Positions 8,598-18,003 of a stretch of 64,000 bases of DNA are shown here, piece after piece (positions within the stretch are counted from its first letter, which is position 1; every line of letters starts with the position of its first letter). The translations under genes were made by a program, and so were the position numbers. The notes below the pieces were generated by a model. The model did no database searches, had not been told where the DNA came from, and saw only the letters and a program-made list of their open reading frames with translations. Source of the DNA: Pseudomonadota bacterium (GTDB lineage Bacteria; Pseudomonadota; Alphaproteobacteria; Rhizobiales; Devosiaceae); NCBI GenBank assembly GCA_023391095.1, contig JAEWBN010000010.1, positions 1-64,000 on the forward strand, written 5' to 3'.

Positions 8598-8700
8598 GGT
8601 GGGATCCAACCCCACCCCTGACTTCCCGAATCCCCTCAATGAGGGGGCTTGGGCGGTGGGGACGGATTTACCGTAGTCATCCCGTCCCCACCAACCGCCC
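8598..8700. repeat. Mosaic intergenic element of three adjacent inverted repeats
   Basis: Three hairpins lie in series in the gap between convergent genes. The first is GGGTGGG/CCCACCC at about 8599-8619. The second is CCCCTCA/TGAGGGG around 8634-8648. The third is a longer imperfect pair, GGGCGGTGGGGACGG at 8651-8665 with its near-complement at 8682-8700, which carries a 4-base insertion. There is no T tract and no open frame with coding character. It looks like a dispersed palindromic intergenic repeat; other copies cannot be checked here. Confidence 0.6.
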
Positions 8701-8709
8701 CCTCCATCG

Positions 8710-9129
8710 CTATTCGCCGATCAGGTGAAGCACGACCTCTCGCCGATGCGGCTGGCGGCGGTGTTCGAACAGGTAAAGACCTTGCCACGTCCCCAGGACC
8801 GCTCGACCACTGGCGACGGGGATGCCGATCGAGGTCTGGGTCAGCGCAGCCTTGATATGTGCGGGCATGTCGTCAGGCCCTTCTGTGGTGTGGATCAGCC
8901 AATCCATGCCCTCAGGCACCAGCCGGCGGAAAAAGCCGGCGAGGTCCGTCTGAACATCCGGGTCCGCATTCTCCTGAATAAGCAAAGAGCACGAGGTGTG
9001 CCGAACATAGACCGTGAGCAGGCCCGTCTCGACGCGCGCCTGCCGGACGAGGTCGTGAAGGGCGCCGGTGATCTCGTAAAATCCCTGGCCTCTTGTGGCC
9101 ACGGTGACGGAGTGCAGAGTCTGTTTCAT
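8710..9129 (-). CDS. YjbQ/UPF0047 family protein
   Basis: The 139-residue protein is a full-length YjbQ (UPF0047) family member. The diagnostic segments are VRHTSCSLLIQENADPDVQTDL and TSIGIPVASGRAVLGTWQGLYLFEHR, with the clustered His and Glu residues that form the presumed metal site. Family members show weak thiamine-phosphate synthase activity, but the physiological role is unsettled. It stands alone, convergent with the SIMPL gene. Confidence 0.88.
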   Translation of the reverse strand: MKQTLHSVTVATRGQGFYEITGALHDLVRQARVETGLLTVYVRHTSCSLLIQENADPDVQTDLAGFFRRLVPEGMDWLIHTTEGPDDMPAHIKAALTQTSIGIPVASGRAVLGTWQGLYLFEHRRQPHRREVVLHLIGE

Positions 9130-9357
9130 CGTGCTCTTGTATCAGAAGCCGGCGCAGCCAAGCAGGTGCCCCAATCTCGCCGGAATGCTCCGCCTTCCTC
9201 CGCGATGCAAAACGGTGGAACTATGCTCAAAGCCCTGCGTTTCGGGCGGTGCGGGGAAATATGAGCAGGTTTTCTGACACGACTATCCATTCAGGGTGCA
9301 TTCAGGAAACACCCACAATGCTCGACAGACGTGTGCTAGACACAAAGGAATAAGAAC

Positions 9358-11655
9358 ATGCGCCTCAAGTCCTGGCTGCTCGCCGGAACCAGCATTGGCT
9401 TTATGGCCCTTGCGCCGCTTTCGGCACTGGCCCAAGACGCCGAACTTCAGTCGGCATACCGCGCCTACCTGGACGCCCAAGCTTCAGGAGATGCCGCGGC
9501 CCTGGAAGCGGCTCAAGCCGAACTGACCGAACTGTGCATCGTGGGCGGTTTCGCCAGCGTTGACGAGTGCATCGCTGCACTGAACGCCGTGTCCTCGCCG
9601 GCCCCAGCCGAGGAACCGCAGCCAGAAGCAGAGCCGGCTCCCGAGCCTGAAGCAGCGGTGGAAGAACCGGCCATCGAGGCTGAGCCCGTGGTGGAGCCTG
9701 AGCCGGTAGTGGAAGCCGAGCCGGCTGTCGAACCGGAACCTGTTGTCCAGGCCGAGCCCGCGCCTGAAGAACCCGTAGCTGTAGAGCCCGCCCCCGTTGC
9801 GGAAGAGCCGGTTGCCGAGCCTGAGCCTGTCGCAGAAGAGCCTGCGCCTGTCGTCGAGGAGCCTGTTGTCGAAGAGCCGGCGATGCAGGTGGAGCCGGCT
9901 CCCCAGCCCGAGCCTGTTGTCGAAGAGCCCGCTGTCGAAGCTCCCGCCCAGCCAGAGCCAACAGTGGAAGCCGTTGATCCCGCGGCAGACTACGCGGCGC
10001 TGCTCGCGGAACAGGTCGCGATCTATGAGGACGGCGTTGCAGAACTGCTTTCGGGCGGCGATGCCGCGGCCGCACAGGCGACGATCGACGGCGCTCGCGC
10101 CCAGATCGCTGCCATCTGTGCCGAGACAGGCCAGCCCGACGTGACGGCCTGTCTTGCCCAATATGGTCTCGATCTCCCTGTAGTCCCGGCCCTTGAGCAG
10201 CCTGTTGCACCGGCGGCTGACGATCCAACGTCGGTAGAACCCTCCGCCGAACAGCCCGCAGCCGAGGAACCGGTTGTCGACGAACCCGTCGCCGAGCAGC
10301 CTGCTCCGGTTGAAGAGATTACTGTCGACGGCGAAGTTGCCGAACCGATCGTTGACCTGCCTGAAGGCGTGACCATCGAGCAAATTGCTCCGGTTCTTGA
10401 TAGTGCCAAGGACGAGGAGTTCGCGCTCGAAACGGGCGCTGAAACGCCTGCGGAAGCTGAAGCCGTCGTCGAAGCTGAAGTGGCTGAGCCCGCTGCGCCC
10501 CCTCCGGCGAGCGACGCCGAAGCCCAGGCTGAGGTCATGCGGACCCTCGCAGCCGAACCGATCCCGGCCGTAACGGCCGAACAGGGCCAGGAAATCCAAG
10601 CCACCGGCGGCACAACGGTCAACCAGACCGTGGTCAACAACTACATCACCAACATCACGAACAACGTGACCACGGTGAACGTCGACAATTCCACCAACGT
10701 GGACAATTCGACGACGATCGACAACTCGACCAACATCGATAACTCCACAAACGTGCAGCAGAACAACATCACGGTCGTGGAAGCGCCGGTCGTGCAGACC
10801 GGCAGCAGCGGGGATCTTATCGCGCAGGTCATCCTGCAGGTGGGCACCCAGCTGATCGTCAATACCATCGGCCAGGATACCGACCGCTTCTACAACCCGC
10901 AGCAGGACGAGATTTACTACGAGAACCTCTCCAACGGCCGCGTACGTGAAGTGATCACACGCCCTGATGGCACACAGATCATCACGGTCCGCAATCGCAA
11001 TGGCGACGTGCTGCGTCGCTCGCGCATTACCCCGGATGGCCAGGAATACGTGCTGGCCTATTTTGACGACCGCTACTACGACCAGCTCGATACCTGGTAC
11101 GATCCGGGTCGCGACCTGCCGCCGCTGCGTCTGAACATCCCCGTGCGTGACTACGTCCTCGACGCCCGTTACGCCGATGAGCGCCAGCTTGAGCAGTTCT
11201 TCGCTCAGCCGCCGGTGGAACCCGTCGCCCGCATCTACTCGATCGACGAGGTCAAGCGCTCGGCCCGCCTGCGTGACAGCGTGCGCAAGCTCGAAGTGGG
11301 CAACCTCACCTTCGATACCGGTGCAGCAACAATCGGTCGCGACCAAGTCCGCTCGCTCTCGGGCATTGCCAACGCCATGCTGGCCCTGCTCGAACGCAAC
11401 CCCAACGAGACCTTCCTGATCGAAGGCCATACCGACGCAGTGGGTTCGGACATTTCAAACCTGCGCCTGTCGGATAACCGGGCTGCCACCGTGGCCCGCG
11501 TGCTGACGGACTTCTACGGCGTTCCGCCAGAAAACCTTGCCACCCAGGGTTACGGCGAGCGTTACCTCAAGATCCGAACCGAAACTGCGGAACGTGAAAA
11601 CCGTCGTGTGACCATCCGCCGGATCACGCCGCTGATCACGATTGCCAGCAACTAA
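9358..11655 (+). CDS. Large OmpA-domain cell envelope protein with acidic Pro/Glu/Ala and Asn/Ser/Thr repeats
   Basis: The 765-residue exported protein has a signal peptide ending near SALAQ-DAE and a region of EPVVEAEP-type repeats (about residues 80-215). A second acidic Ala/Pro stretch (about 280-400) and an Asn/Thr-rich array of VDNST-like repeats (about 418-475) follow. The C-terminal OmpA domain (about 645-755) contains Asp693 (GHTDAVG) and Arg708 (LSDNRAATV), 15 residues apart. This matches the two residues that bind diaminopimelate in peptidoglycan. It likely spans the periplasm as an envelope tether. No beta-barrel is evident. A strong terminator follows. Confidence 0.88.
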   Translation: MRLKSWLLAGTSIGFMALAPLSALAQDAELQSAYRAYLDAQASGDAAALEAAQAELTELCIVGGFASVDECIAALNAVSSPAPAEEPQPEAEPAPEPEAAVEEPAIEAEPVVEPEPVVEAEPAVEPEPVVQAEPAPEEPVAVEPAPVAEEPVAEPEPVAEEPAPVVEEPVVEEPAMQVEPAPQPEPVVEEPAVEAPAQPEPTVEAVDPAADYAALLAEQVAIYEDGVAELLSGGDAAAAQATIDGARAQIAAICAETGQPDVTACLAQYGLDLPVVPALEQPVAPAADDPTSVEPSAEQPAAEEPVVDEPVAEQPAPVEEITVDGEVAEPIVDLPEGVTIEQIAPVLDSAKDEEFALETGAETPAEAEAVVEAEVAEPAAPPPASDAEAQAEVMRTLAAEPIPAVTAEQGQEIQATGGTTVNQTVVNNYITNITNNVTTVNVDNSTNVDNSTTIDNSTNIDNSTNVQQNNITVVEAPVVQTGSSGDLIAQVILQVGTQLIVNTIGQDTDRFYNPQQDEIYYENLSNGRVREVITRPDGTQIITVRNRNGDVLRRSRITPDGQEYVLAYFDDRYYDQLDTWYDPGRDLPPLRLNIPVRDYVLDARYADERQLEQFFAQPPVEPVARIYSIDEVKRSARLRDSVRKLEVGNLTFDTGAATIGRDQVRSLSGIANAMLALLERNPNETFLIEGHTDAVGSDISNLRLSDNRAATVARVLTDFYGVPPENLATQGYGERYLKIRTETAERENRRVTIRRITPLITIASN

Positions 11656-11675
11656 GTCTGGCTGTTGGAGTAATG

Positions 11676-11705
11676 AAGGCCGGGCGTCACGCCCGGCCTT
11701 TTTTG
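11676..11705 (+). terminator. Rho-independent terminator after the OmpA-domain gene
   Basis: AAGGCCGGGCG and CGCCCGGCCTT can pair around a short TCA/GTCAC centre and are followed by a T run (TTTTTT). It lies 21 bp after the stop codon. Confidence 0.92.
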
Positions 11706-11787
11706 CATCTGGGCTGCGACAAGGAAGCCATCTTGTAGGCGCCACTAGACCTGATATTTCTGCGCCACTCCCGCGGAAATCACTCCA

Positions 11788-12304
11788 ATGAAAAATCTCG
11801 AACTCTTTGTGGAACGCATCATTCTGGCGTCTCGCTGGCTGCTGGTAGCGTTCTATATCGGCCTGGGCATCGCCCTGGCGCTCTATGCCTTCACCTTCTT
11901 CAGCAAGCTCTGGGACTTCGCCTCCCACATCGTCGGCATGGACGAAACGGAAACCATCTTGAGGGTCCTCGGGCTGATCGACGCGGCGCTGATCGCCAGC
12001 CTGGTCGTGATGGTGATCATCTCCGGCTATGAAAACTTCGTGTCCCGCTTCGACAATGAGGAGGAGGTACATTGGCTCGGCCAGATTGACGCCGGTTCCC
12101 TCAAGATCAAGGTCGCCTCGACCATCGTGGCCATCTCCTCGATCCACCTGCTGCAGATCTTCCTAAACGTACCGCGCTACAGCGATCAGGACATTCTCTG
12201 GTACACAGTTTTGCACGTGACCCTTCATCATTTCCGCTCTTTTCCTGGCGCTCATCGACAGGATCACGAAAAAGCCACAAAAAGGCGAGGGTCCTACGCT
12301 TTAG
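11788..12304 (+). pseudogene. YqhA family (UPF0114) membrane protein, broken by a +1 frameshift
   Basis: Residues 1 to about 143 match the YqhA/UPF0114 inner-membrane family, with four predicted helices in the family. The frame then leaves family sequence at HVTLHHFRSF. Removing one C from the CCC at 12221-12223 restores the expected fourth helix, VTFIISALFLALIDRITKKP, and a stop at 12302-12304, giving 171 residues, the usual family size. As written, the uncorrected frame would run to 12612 across a terminator and into the next gene. Either a recent pseudogene or a single-base sequencing error; the intact flanks favour the latter. Function of the family is unknown. Confidence 0.85.
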
Positions 12305-12340
12305 GAAACCCCGACAAATTATTGCGGCCGTTTATAGAAT

Positions 12341-12366
12341 CCCCCGAAAGCTTGTGCTTTCGGGGG
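12341..12366 (+). terminator. Terminator hairpin after the YqhA-family gene
   Basis: CCCCCGAAAG and CTTTCGGGGG form a perfect 10-bp stem around CTTGTG. It is followed by CTTTCAATTTT. It lies 36 bp after the restored stop codon, which supports that stop as the true gene end. Confidence 0.85.
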
Positions 12367-12437
12367 CTTTCAATTTTAAGGGAACTCTCATTGAGGGGCA
12401 GCGTTTATTTGCCAGCGTTGAAACAAAGGAGCAAGAG

Positions 12438-12818
12438 ATGGCTACCCCTGAACGCGATACTGTTTATACCAATGACGGCAACCGCACCGTCTACACCCGT
12501 GAAAGCAACGGCACCGGCTGGTTCGTTGGCATTATTGTCGCCTTGGCGCTTCTCGCCATCGGCTACCTGGTTTTCTCTGCCAATTCCGGCCCGGCAACCA
12601 CTGTCGACGTGAACACCACGCCTGCGGTTGAAGCCCCGGTCACTGACCCGGCACTTGCTCCGGCTCCCATGACCGAAGCTCCGGCCGCCCCGGCCACTGA
12701 TGCCGCCCCGATGACCGAGGCCCCTGCTGTGGACGCCGCTCCGGCAGCCCCGGCTGATGCTCCGGCTGCTGGTACCGAAGCCGCTCCCGTGGCTGAGCCG
12801 GCTGCCCCCGGTGCCTAA
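12438..12818 (+). CDS. Small single-span membrane protein with a Pro/Ala-rich tail
   Basis: The 126-residue protein has a short polar N-terminus (YTNDGNRTVYTRESNGTGW) and one transmembrane helix at about residues 27-48 (WFVGIIVALALLAIGYLVFS). A low-complexity tail of Ala, Pro, Thr and acidic residues with repeated PMTEAPA units follows. The ATG is well supported by AAAGGAG at 12425-12431. No family function is known. The tail resembles the A/P/E-rich region of the OmpA-domain protein 3 kb upstream, suggesting an extended periplasmic linker. It sits between two terminators as a monocistronic unit. Confidence 0.8.
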   Translation: MATPERDTVYTNDGNRTVYTRESNGTGWFVGIIVALALLAIGYLVFSANSGPATTVDVNTTPAVEAPVTDPALAPAPMTEAPAAPATDAAPMTEAPAVDAAPAAPADAPAAGTEAAPVAEPAAPGA

Positions 12819-12860
12819 TTACGTTACCCCATAGCCATGGTTCCTCCCGCCATGGCGCAA

Positions 12861-12890
12861 AAAGACCCCGGCGCCCCACCGGGGTCTTTT
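12861..12890 (+). terminator. Rho-independent terminator
   Basis: AAAGACCCCGG and CCGGGGTCTTT form an 11-bp stem around CGCCCCA, followed by TTTTCTG. It ends the transcript of the small membrane protein. Confidence 0.92.
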
Positions 12891-12958
12891 TCTGTTGTCT
12901 TGATGTTGCGGTCGCGATCCCGCGTTCCCATCTCTGCCCGACATCCTAGGGAGACCAC

Positions 12959-13642
12959 ATGTTCAACATCGACCAGATCCTCAAGAGCCTCCAGACCGAT
13001 CAGAACACGCAGCGCAATGCCATGAGCGGCGCTGCAGGGCTGGCTGCTGGAATGTTGCTGTCCGGTGGCAAGCCGGGCAAGCTTCTTGGCAATGCGGTGA
13101 AAGCTGGAGCTTTGGCTGCGGTCGGTGGCCTCGCCTACAAAGCCTGGCAGAATTATCAGGGGACCCAGTCGGGCGCCGCGCCTCTCCCACCCGAGGATGC
13201 TTTTATTCCCGCCCTGGAAACCGCCGATCACGAAGAACTCGGCAAGACTCTCGTCCGCGCCATGATTGCCGCTGCCAAGGCGGACGGGCGGATCGACGCC
13301 GAAGAAAAGGATGCGATCTTTGATCGCTTGAAGACCATGACGCTTTCCGCCGAGGAAAAGGCATGGGTCTTTGACGAGCTCTCGAGCCCCCTCGATATCA
13401 ATGCGGTTGTTGCGCGCGCCGACACACCGGCTCATGCTGCAGAAATCTACGCTGCCTCACTGGTGGCGATCAGCGCAGACACGCCCGCAGAGCAGGCCTA
13501 TCTCGAGGCACTGGCCGTCAAGCTCAAGCTCGACCCGGCTCTGGTCGCCGAGATTCATCGCACTGCGGGGGAGAAGCTGCCCGTTGCCTCACCTACCCCT
13601 CCTGCGCCATACGCCTATACGCCAAAGGCCAGCCCTGTCTGA
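12959..13642 (+). CDS. DUF533 (YebE-type) / TerB-like protein
   Basis: The 227-residue protein starts with a Gly/Ala-rich hydrophobic segment (GAAGLAAGMLLSGGKPGKLL, then GALAAVGGLAYKAWQNY) typical of DUF533 inner-membrane proteins such as YebE. It continues with an all-helical TerB-like domain (about 85-205) with acidic motifs at AAKADGRIDAEEKDAIF. TerB-like folds may bind metal. No phenotype is firmly assigned to the family. It is preceded by TAGGGAG and is probably monocistronic. Confidence 0.82.
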   Translation: MFNIDQILKSLQTDQNTQRNAMSGAAGLAAGMLLSGGKPGKLLGNAVKAGALAAVGGLAYKAWQNYQGTQSGAAPLPPEDAFIPALETADHEELGKTLVRAMIAAAKADGRIDAEEKDAIFDRLKTMTLSAEEKAWVFDELSSPLDINAVVARADTPAHAAEIYAASLVAISADTPAEQAYLEALAVKLKLDPALVAEIHRTAGEKLPVASPTPPAPYAYTPKASPV

Positions 13643-13739
13643 CAGCGCTGCCGCGCGGTTCACGCCGCGCGGTATCACCCGTGTGCGTTCTTGATGCCGC
13701 CCCGCACGCCGTCCACATCTCCCTGCAAGGAGATACACG

Positions 13740-14780
13740 ATGGAACTGGGACTTTATTCTTTCGCCGAGAACACGCCGGATCCGCTCAACGGCAACGCCG
13801 TGCAGTCCCCAGCTGAACGCCTGCGCGACCTCATCGAGGAAATCGAACTGGCCGACCAGCTCGGCCTCGCCTTCTATGGCCTGGGCGAGCATCACCGCTC
13901 AGACTATGTTGCGTCCGCGCCCGTGACTATCCTTGCAGCGGCGGCGGCCAGAACCAAAACCATTCGGCTATCCACGGCTGTGACCGTGTTGAGCTCTGAA
14001 GACCCGGTTCGTGTCTATCAGCAGTTCTCGACGCTGGACCTGATCAGCAATGGGCGCGCGGAGATCATGGCGGGCCGGGGCTCGTTCATCGAGAGCTTCC
14101 CGCTCTTTGGCCTCGACCTCAACGACTATGACGAGTTGTTCGAGGAAAAGCTGGAAATGCTTCTCAATATCCGCGAGGGCGGCAAGATCGCCTGGCCGGG
14201 AAGCAAGCACACCAAGCCCATCCCCGGCCTTGAGATTTATCCGAAGCCGATCCAGGAGCCGCTTCCCCTTTGGATCGCCGTGGGCGGTACACCCAATTCA
14301 GTGGCCAGGGCCGCTTATTATGGCCTGCCCTTGATGATTGCCATCATCGGCGGCAGACCCCGCCAGTTTCAGCCCCTGACCGAGCTCTACCGGCAAACCG
14401 GCGCGAAGATGGGACATGACGCAGCAAAGCTGAAGCTGGGTGTCTCGTGCCATGGGTTCATCGCCGAGGATAGCCAGAAGGCCCGCGACATAGCCTTCCC
14501 CTCGCATAATGCGGTGATGTCCAAAATCGGCGCAGAACGCGGCTGGCCCCCGGGAACCCGGGCCCAGTTCGATGCGGGGGCAACGACCGAAGGGGCCTAT
14601 TACATGGGCTCGCCTCAGGAGGTCATCGACAAGATCCTGCTACAGCACGAGTGGTTCAAGCATGATCGCTTCGGCCTGCAGCTCAGCGTCGGAACCTTGC
14701 CGCACAAGGACGTCATGAAAGCCATCGAGCTCTATGGCACCGTGGTTAAGCCCGCTATCGACAAGGCCCTGTCCCCCTAG
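13740..14780 (+). CDS. LLM-class (luciferase-like) flavin-dependent oxidoreductase
   Basis: The 346-residue protein has the bacterial luciferase-like TIM barrel, with the family GLGEHH motif at about residues 44-49 and [38 protein letters not shown]. It should use FMN or F420. FMN is more likely in a proteobacterium, with reduced flavin supplied by a separate reductase not seen nearby. The substrate is not predictable. AAGGAGAT precedes the ATG by 6 nt. It appears monocistronic, and a long hairpin follows the stop. Confidence 0.88.
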   Translation: MELGLYSFAENTPDPLNGNAVQSPAERLRDLIEEIELADQLGLAFYGLGEHHRSDYVASAPVTILAAAAARTKTIRLSTAVTVLSSEDPVRVYQQFSTLDLISNGRAEIMAGRGSFIESFPLFGLDLNDYDELFEEKLEMLLNIREGGKIAWPGSKHTKPIPGLEIYPKPIQEPLPLWIAVGGTPNSVARAAYYGLPLMIAIIGGRPRQFQPLTELYRQTGAKMGHDAAKLKLGVSCHGFIAEDSQKARDIAFPSHNAVMSKIGAERGWPPGTRAQFDAGATTEGAYYMGSPQEVIDKILLQHEWFKHDRFGLQLSVGTLPHKDVMKAIELYGTVVKPAIDKALSP

Positions 14781-14789
14781 CTGAATCTT

Positions 14790-14824
14790 GACCTTCTCCC
14801 CGCGCTGTCGCGAGGGAGAAGGTC
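14790..14824. repeat. Long intergenic hairpin of the CTTCTCCC/GGGAGAAG type
   Basis: GACCTTCTCCC and GGGAGAAGGTC form an 11-bp stem that continues inward as CGCG/CGCG around CTGT with a single bulged base. It begins 10 bp after the oxidoreductase stop. Palindromes of this type are common intergenic repeats in Rhizobiales genomes. There is no T tract, so its role as a terminator or mRNA stabiliser is unclear. Confidence 0.65.
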
Positions 14825-14861
14825 TCTCAACTGGCTGGTCGGCTCGCAGCGCCCCTAAAAA

Positions 14862-15083
14862 CTACTTCGCCGAGCGCTTGATCGACTTGATCGCCAGCGG
14901 CGGCACGCCGGACTTTTCCGAGATGGCTTGGTCCTGCTCCATGATGGCGGCACGAGCGGGCTCGTCGCCGTCGAGCCCGCCCAGCAGGCTCGCATCAACC
15001 TTGCGGTTGGAGCGCTGGCTGCCGTCTTCATAGACCACGTCAAACATCACAAATTCGGTGCGTGCGGTTGGTTTTCTGGCCAT
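14862..15083 (-). CDS. Small conserved hypothetical protein of alphaproteobacteria
   Basis: The 73-residue soluble protein (MARKPTARTEFVMFDVVYEDG, later AIKSIKRSAK) resembles short conserved proteins of Rhizobiales with no assigned function. The ATG at 15083 is chosen because AAAGGA lies 9 nt before it, rather than the TTG at 15101. It is the last gene of a same-strand cluster running from rpoD and may be read through from it. Confidence 0.7.
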   Translation of the reverse strand: MARKPTARTEFVMFDVVYEDGSQRSNRKVDASLLGGLDGDEPARAAIMEQDQAISEKSGVPPLAIKSIKRSAK

Positions 15084-15155
15084 GTGAAATGGTCCTTTCA
15101 AAAAGATGACCGCGAGCCGGACGGCCCGCGGTCGTAACAGGTAAATCTGAAGGGA

Positions 15156-15446
15156 TCAGCGGTAGATGCTGTCGCCCTGTTCGTCGATGATCTGGCGGCC
15201 CTTGCCCAGCGCGAGAGCAACGAGGTCGTCCACTGCACTCATGCGGTCAGCACGAATATAGCGGTAAGTCTTGAGTTCGCCGCCGATATCCTTCTCGATC
15301 GTGCCGGCGAGCTGGTATTCGCTACCGGCGCGCATCTCGATCGCCTTGATCAGGTGTCCCTTGTAGGACTCCTCGCCAAGGACCTTGTCGCCTGCAGGTT
15401 CGGTATCGGCGGAACCCCCACCAAACAGCTTCTTGAAAAACGACAC
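15156..15446 (-). CDS. HlyU family protein
   Basis: The 96-residue protein matches the HlyU family (small proteins named after a Vibrio haemolysin regulator). It starts MSFFKKLFGGG and contains the conserved YKGHLIKAIEMRAGSEYQLAG and YIRADRMSAVDDLVALALGKGRQIIDEQGD segments. The alphaproteobacterial members lack a winged-helix domain, so a regulatory role is not established. It lies 11 bp downstream of the DUF2442 gene. Confidence 0.82.
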   Translation of the reverse strand: MSFFKKLFGGGSADTEPAGDKVLGEESYKGHLIKAIEMRAGSEYQLAGTIEKDIGGELKTYRYIRADRMSAVDDLVALALGKGRQIIDEQGDSIYR

Positions 15447-15457
15447 GAGCGGCCTCC

Positions 15458-15751
15458 CTAGATTTTGCGTTTGCGCTCCGGCCGGGGTCGCTCCAGCTCA
15501 CCGCGCTTGTCCATCTCCTCCTGTAACCAAAGCGGGGAGATGTCGAAATAGTTTGGCCAGATCGGCTTGCCATTCACAAGCGAGACCTTGGCGAAAAAGC
15601 TGCGGTCACGCAGCGGTTCAGTCCCCTCCCCCCGCTCGGACAGCATGGGCGCCGCATTGAACGTGCCCCATGTTCCATCCGAGAAAGTCACCACCAGCTT
15701 GAACGGGATGGCGGCACGCAGGGAAGTAAGGGTAAGACGGGGAGCCGCCAT
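15458..15751 (-). CDS. DUF2442 domain protein
   Basis: The 97-residue protein shows the DUF2442 pattern: FKLVVTFSDGTWGTFNAAPML, then PLRDRSFFAKVSLVNGKPIWPNYFDISPLWL. These are small proteins often found near toxin-antitoxin-like or housekeeping genes and have no assigned activity. It starts 9 bp after the rpoD stop and is probably in the rpoD transcript. Confidence 0.82.
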   Translation of the reverse strand: MAAPRLTLTSLRAAIPFKLVVTFSDGTWGTFNAAPMLSERGEGTEPLRDRSFFAKVSLVNGKPIWPNYFDISPLWLQEEMDKRGELERPRPERKRKI

Positions 15752-15760
15752 AGGCGACTC

Positions 15761-17815
15761 CTAGTTGTCGAGGAAGCTCCGCAGCTTGCGGCTCCGGCTT
15801 GGATGCTTGAGCTTGCGAAGTGCCTTGGCTTCGATCTGGCGAATACGTTCACGCGTCACCGAGAACTGCTGGCCGACTTCTTCCAGCGTATGATCGGTGT
15901 TCATGCCGATGCCGAAACGCATGCGCAACACGCGCTCTTCGCGCGGCGTTAGCGAAGCCAGCACGCGGGTCGTGGTCTCACGCAGGTTGGACTGGATCGC
16001 CGCGTCGATCGGCTGGATCGCGTTCACGTCCTGGATGAAATCGCCCAGGTTGCTGTCCTCCTCGTCGCCAATCGGCGTTTCAAGCGAGATCGGCTCCTTG
16101 GCGATCTTGAGGACCTTGCGAACCTTGTCGAGCGGCATCTGCAGCTTTTCGCTAAGCTCTTCAGGCGTCGGCTCGCGGCCGATTTCGTGCAGCATCTGGC
16201 GCGATGTGCGGACGATCTTGTTGATCGTCTCGATCATATGCACCGGGATACGGATCGTACGGGCCTGGTCGGCAATGGACCGCGTGATGGCCTGGCGAAT
16301 CCACCAGGTGGCGTAGGTCGAGAACTTGTAGCCGCGACGGTATTCGAACTTGTCGACCGCTTTCATGAGGCCGATATTGCCTTCCTGAATGAGATCGAGG
16401 AACTGCAGGCCGCGGTTAGTGTACTTCTTGGCAATGGAGATAACGAGACGCAGGTTTGCCTCGACCATCTCCTTCTTGGCGATGGCAGCCTCGCGTTCGC
16501 CCTTCTGCACCTTGTGCACGATACGGCGATATTCACCGACGTCGAGACCGGCTTCGGTCGCCAGCGTTGCGATTTCCCGACGGATTTCGGCAATGGTATC
16601 GGTTTCGCGACGGGCAAACTCTGCCCAGCCCTTGCCCTCAAAGCTTTCAAGCGACCATTCCCAGCTCGGATCGAGCTCGCGGCCATAGTAATTCTCGAGG
16701 AAAGCTTCGCGCTTGACACCATAGCTCTCAGCCAGACGCAACAGACGCCCTTCGAGGCGGACGAGGCGCTTGTTGATGTCATAGAGCTGCTCGACCAGGC
16801 TCTCGATACGGCCGGCATTGAGCGACAGCGACTTCACGTCCGCAATGACTTCGGAGCGCAGGGCCTTGAGCTTGCTGGTTTCGGCATCCGAAACGGTCGC
16901 CGTGCGGTCCTCGGCGTGGCGGTCCTGCATTTCGCGCATGCGGCCATAGGCGTCTGCGATGCGGTCGAAGGTTTCCACCACCTGCGGCTTCAGCTCGGCT
17001 TCCATGGCCGAAAGCGAGAGGGCGTTTTCGAATTCGTCGTCATCGTCCTCAACCGGATCCTGTGGGGCTTCCGGCTCCTCAGGAACGTATTCGTCATCTT
17101 CGCCGGACGCTGCGGCGCGTCTTGGGGCCGGCTTGGCCTTGTCCTTTGCGGGCTCGGGCTCCGGCTTGGGTGCAGCCTGAACCTCAGGCGCGGCCTGCTT
17201 GGCGTCCGGGCCGGCATAGGTGGCTTCGAGGTCGATGATGTCGCGCAGCAGAATTTCGCCCTGAGCGAGCTGTTCGCGCCAGATGATGATGGCCTGGAAA
17301 GTCAGCGGGCTCTCGCAAAGCCCCTCGATCATGGTCTCGCGGCCAGCCTCGATGCGCTTGGCGATGGCGATTTCGCCTTCGCGGCTCAGAAGCTCGACCG
17401 AGCCCATCTCGCGCAGGTACATCCGCACCGGGTCGTCGGTTCGATCCGAGCCGGATTTCGCATTAGAAGTGTTGGCGACCGCAGTGCCGGTCGAGGTCGC
17501 GACTTCGGTGCCGCTGTCGTCATCGTCCTTCTCGACTTCGGTCTCTTCGACCTCGTCTTCGTCAACGACGTTGATGCCCATTTCCGAGAACATCGACATG
17601 AAGTCCTCGATCTGCTCGGAGCTGACCTCATCGGAGGGCAGCACGGCATTGAGTTCTTCATAGGTCACGTAGCCGCGCTTCTTGGCGACCTTGATGAGCT
17701 TCTTTACGGCAGCATCGTTCTGATCGATCAGCGGGCTGTCATTGGAAGCCTCGGGGGCGCCGGATTCGGGCTTTTCCGTTTCCTTGCTGGCTTTGTTCGC
17801 TGCCTTGGTGGCCAT
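15761..17815 (-). CDS. rpoD: RNA polymerase primary sigma factor RpoD (sigma-70)
   Basis: The 684-residue housekeeping sigma factor has an N-terminal region 1.1 ([19 protein letters not shown]) and a long acidic non-conserved insert typical of alphaproteobacteria. The region 2 core ([20 protein letters not shown], about residues 490-515) and region 4.2 at the C-terminus ([25 protein letters not shown]) are intact. It directs RNA polymerase to -35/-10 promoters. GAGGAGTAACAG precedes the ATG. It follows dnaG by 188 bp, as in many alphaproteobacteria, and DUF2442 and HlyU genes trail closely. Confidence 0.97.
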   Translation of the reverse strand: MATKAANKASKETEKPESGAPEASNDSPLIDQNDAAVKKLIKVAKKRGYVTYEELNAVLPSDEVSSEQIEDFMSMFSEMGINVVDEDEVEETEVEKDDDDSGTEVATSTGTAVANTSNAKSGSDRTDDPVRMYLREMGSVELLSREGEIAIAKRIEAGRETMIEGLCESPLTFQAIIIWREQLAQGEILLRDIIDLEATYAGPDAKQAAPEVQAAPKPEPEPAKDKAKPAPRRAAASGEDDEYVPEEPEAPQDPVEDDDDEFENALSLSAMEAELKPQVVETFDRIADAYGRMREMQDRHAEDRTATVSDAETSKLKALRSEVIADVKSLSLNAGRIESLVEQLYDINKRLVRLEGRLLRLAESYGVKREAFLENYYGRELDPSWEWSLESFEGKGWAEFARRETDTIAEIRREIATLATEAGLDVGEYRRIVHKVQKGEREAAIAKKEMVEANLRLVISIAKKYTNRGLQFLDLIQEGNIGLMKAVDKFEYRRGYKFSTYATWWIRQAITRSIADQARTIRIPVHMIETINKIVRTSRQMLHEIGREPTPEELSEKLQMPLDKVRKVLKIAKEPISLETPIGDEEDSNLGDFIQDVNAIQPIDAAIQSNLRETTTRVLASLTPREERVLRMRFGIGMNTDHTLEEVGQQFSVTRERIRQIEAKALRKLKHPSRSRKLRSFLDN

Positions 17816-18003
17816 CTGTTACTCCTCGGGCCCCGTGGGCGTCGGTCCCGGCTGTGTCTTAGGTGGTGACAACTCAAGACAAGGTAAAGGTTCAGTCACC
17901 AGAGCGTTAACGCCCGCGGCGACCAGATGGTCGCTTCCGAGGGAGTGAAGTGATTCGCCACAACACAAAATCGCGCATCGTCGCCGCCCTCAGGATTTCC
18001 ATC

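Noticed and set aside
9484..11430. 648-residue minus-strand frame opposite the OmpA-domain gene
   Set aside because: It arises from the biased codons of the acidic repeats; composition is low-complexity Arg/Gly/Asp.
16187..17869. 560-residue open frame on the plus strand opposite rpoD
   Set aside because: It is the antisense shadow of a high-GC rpoD; no family similarity or ribosome site.
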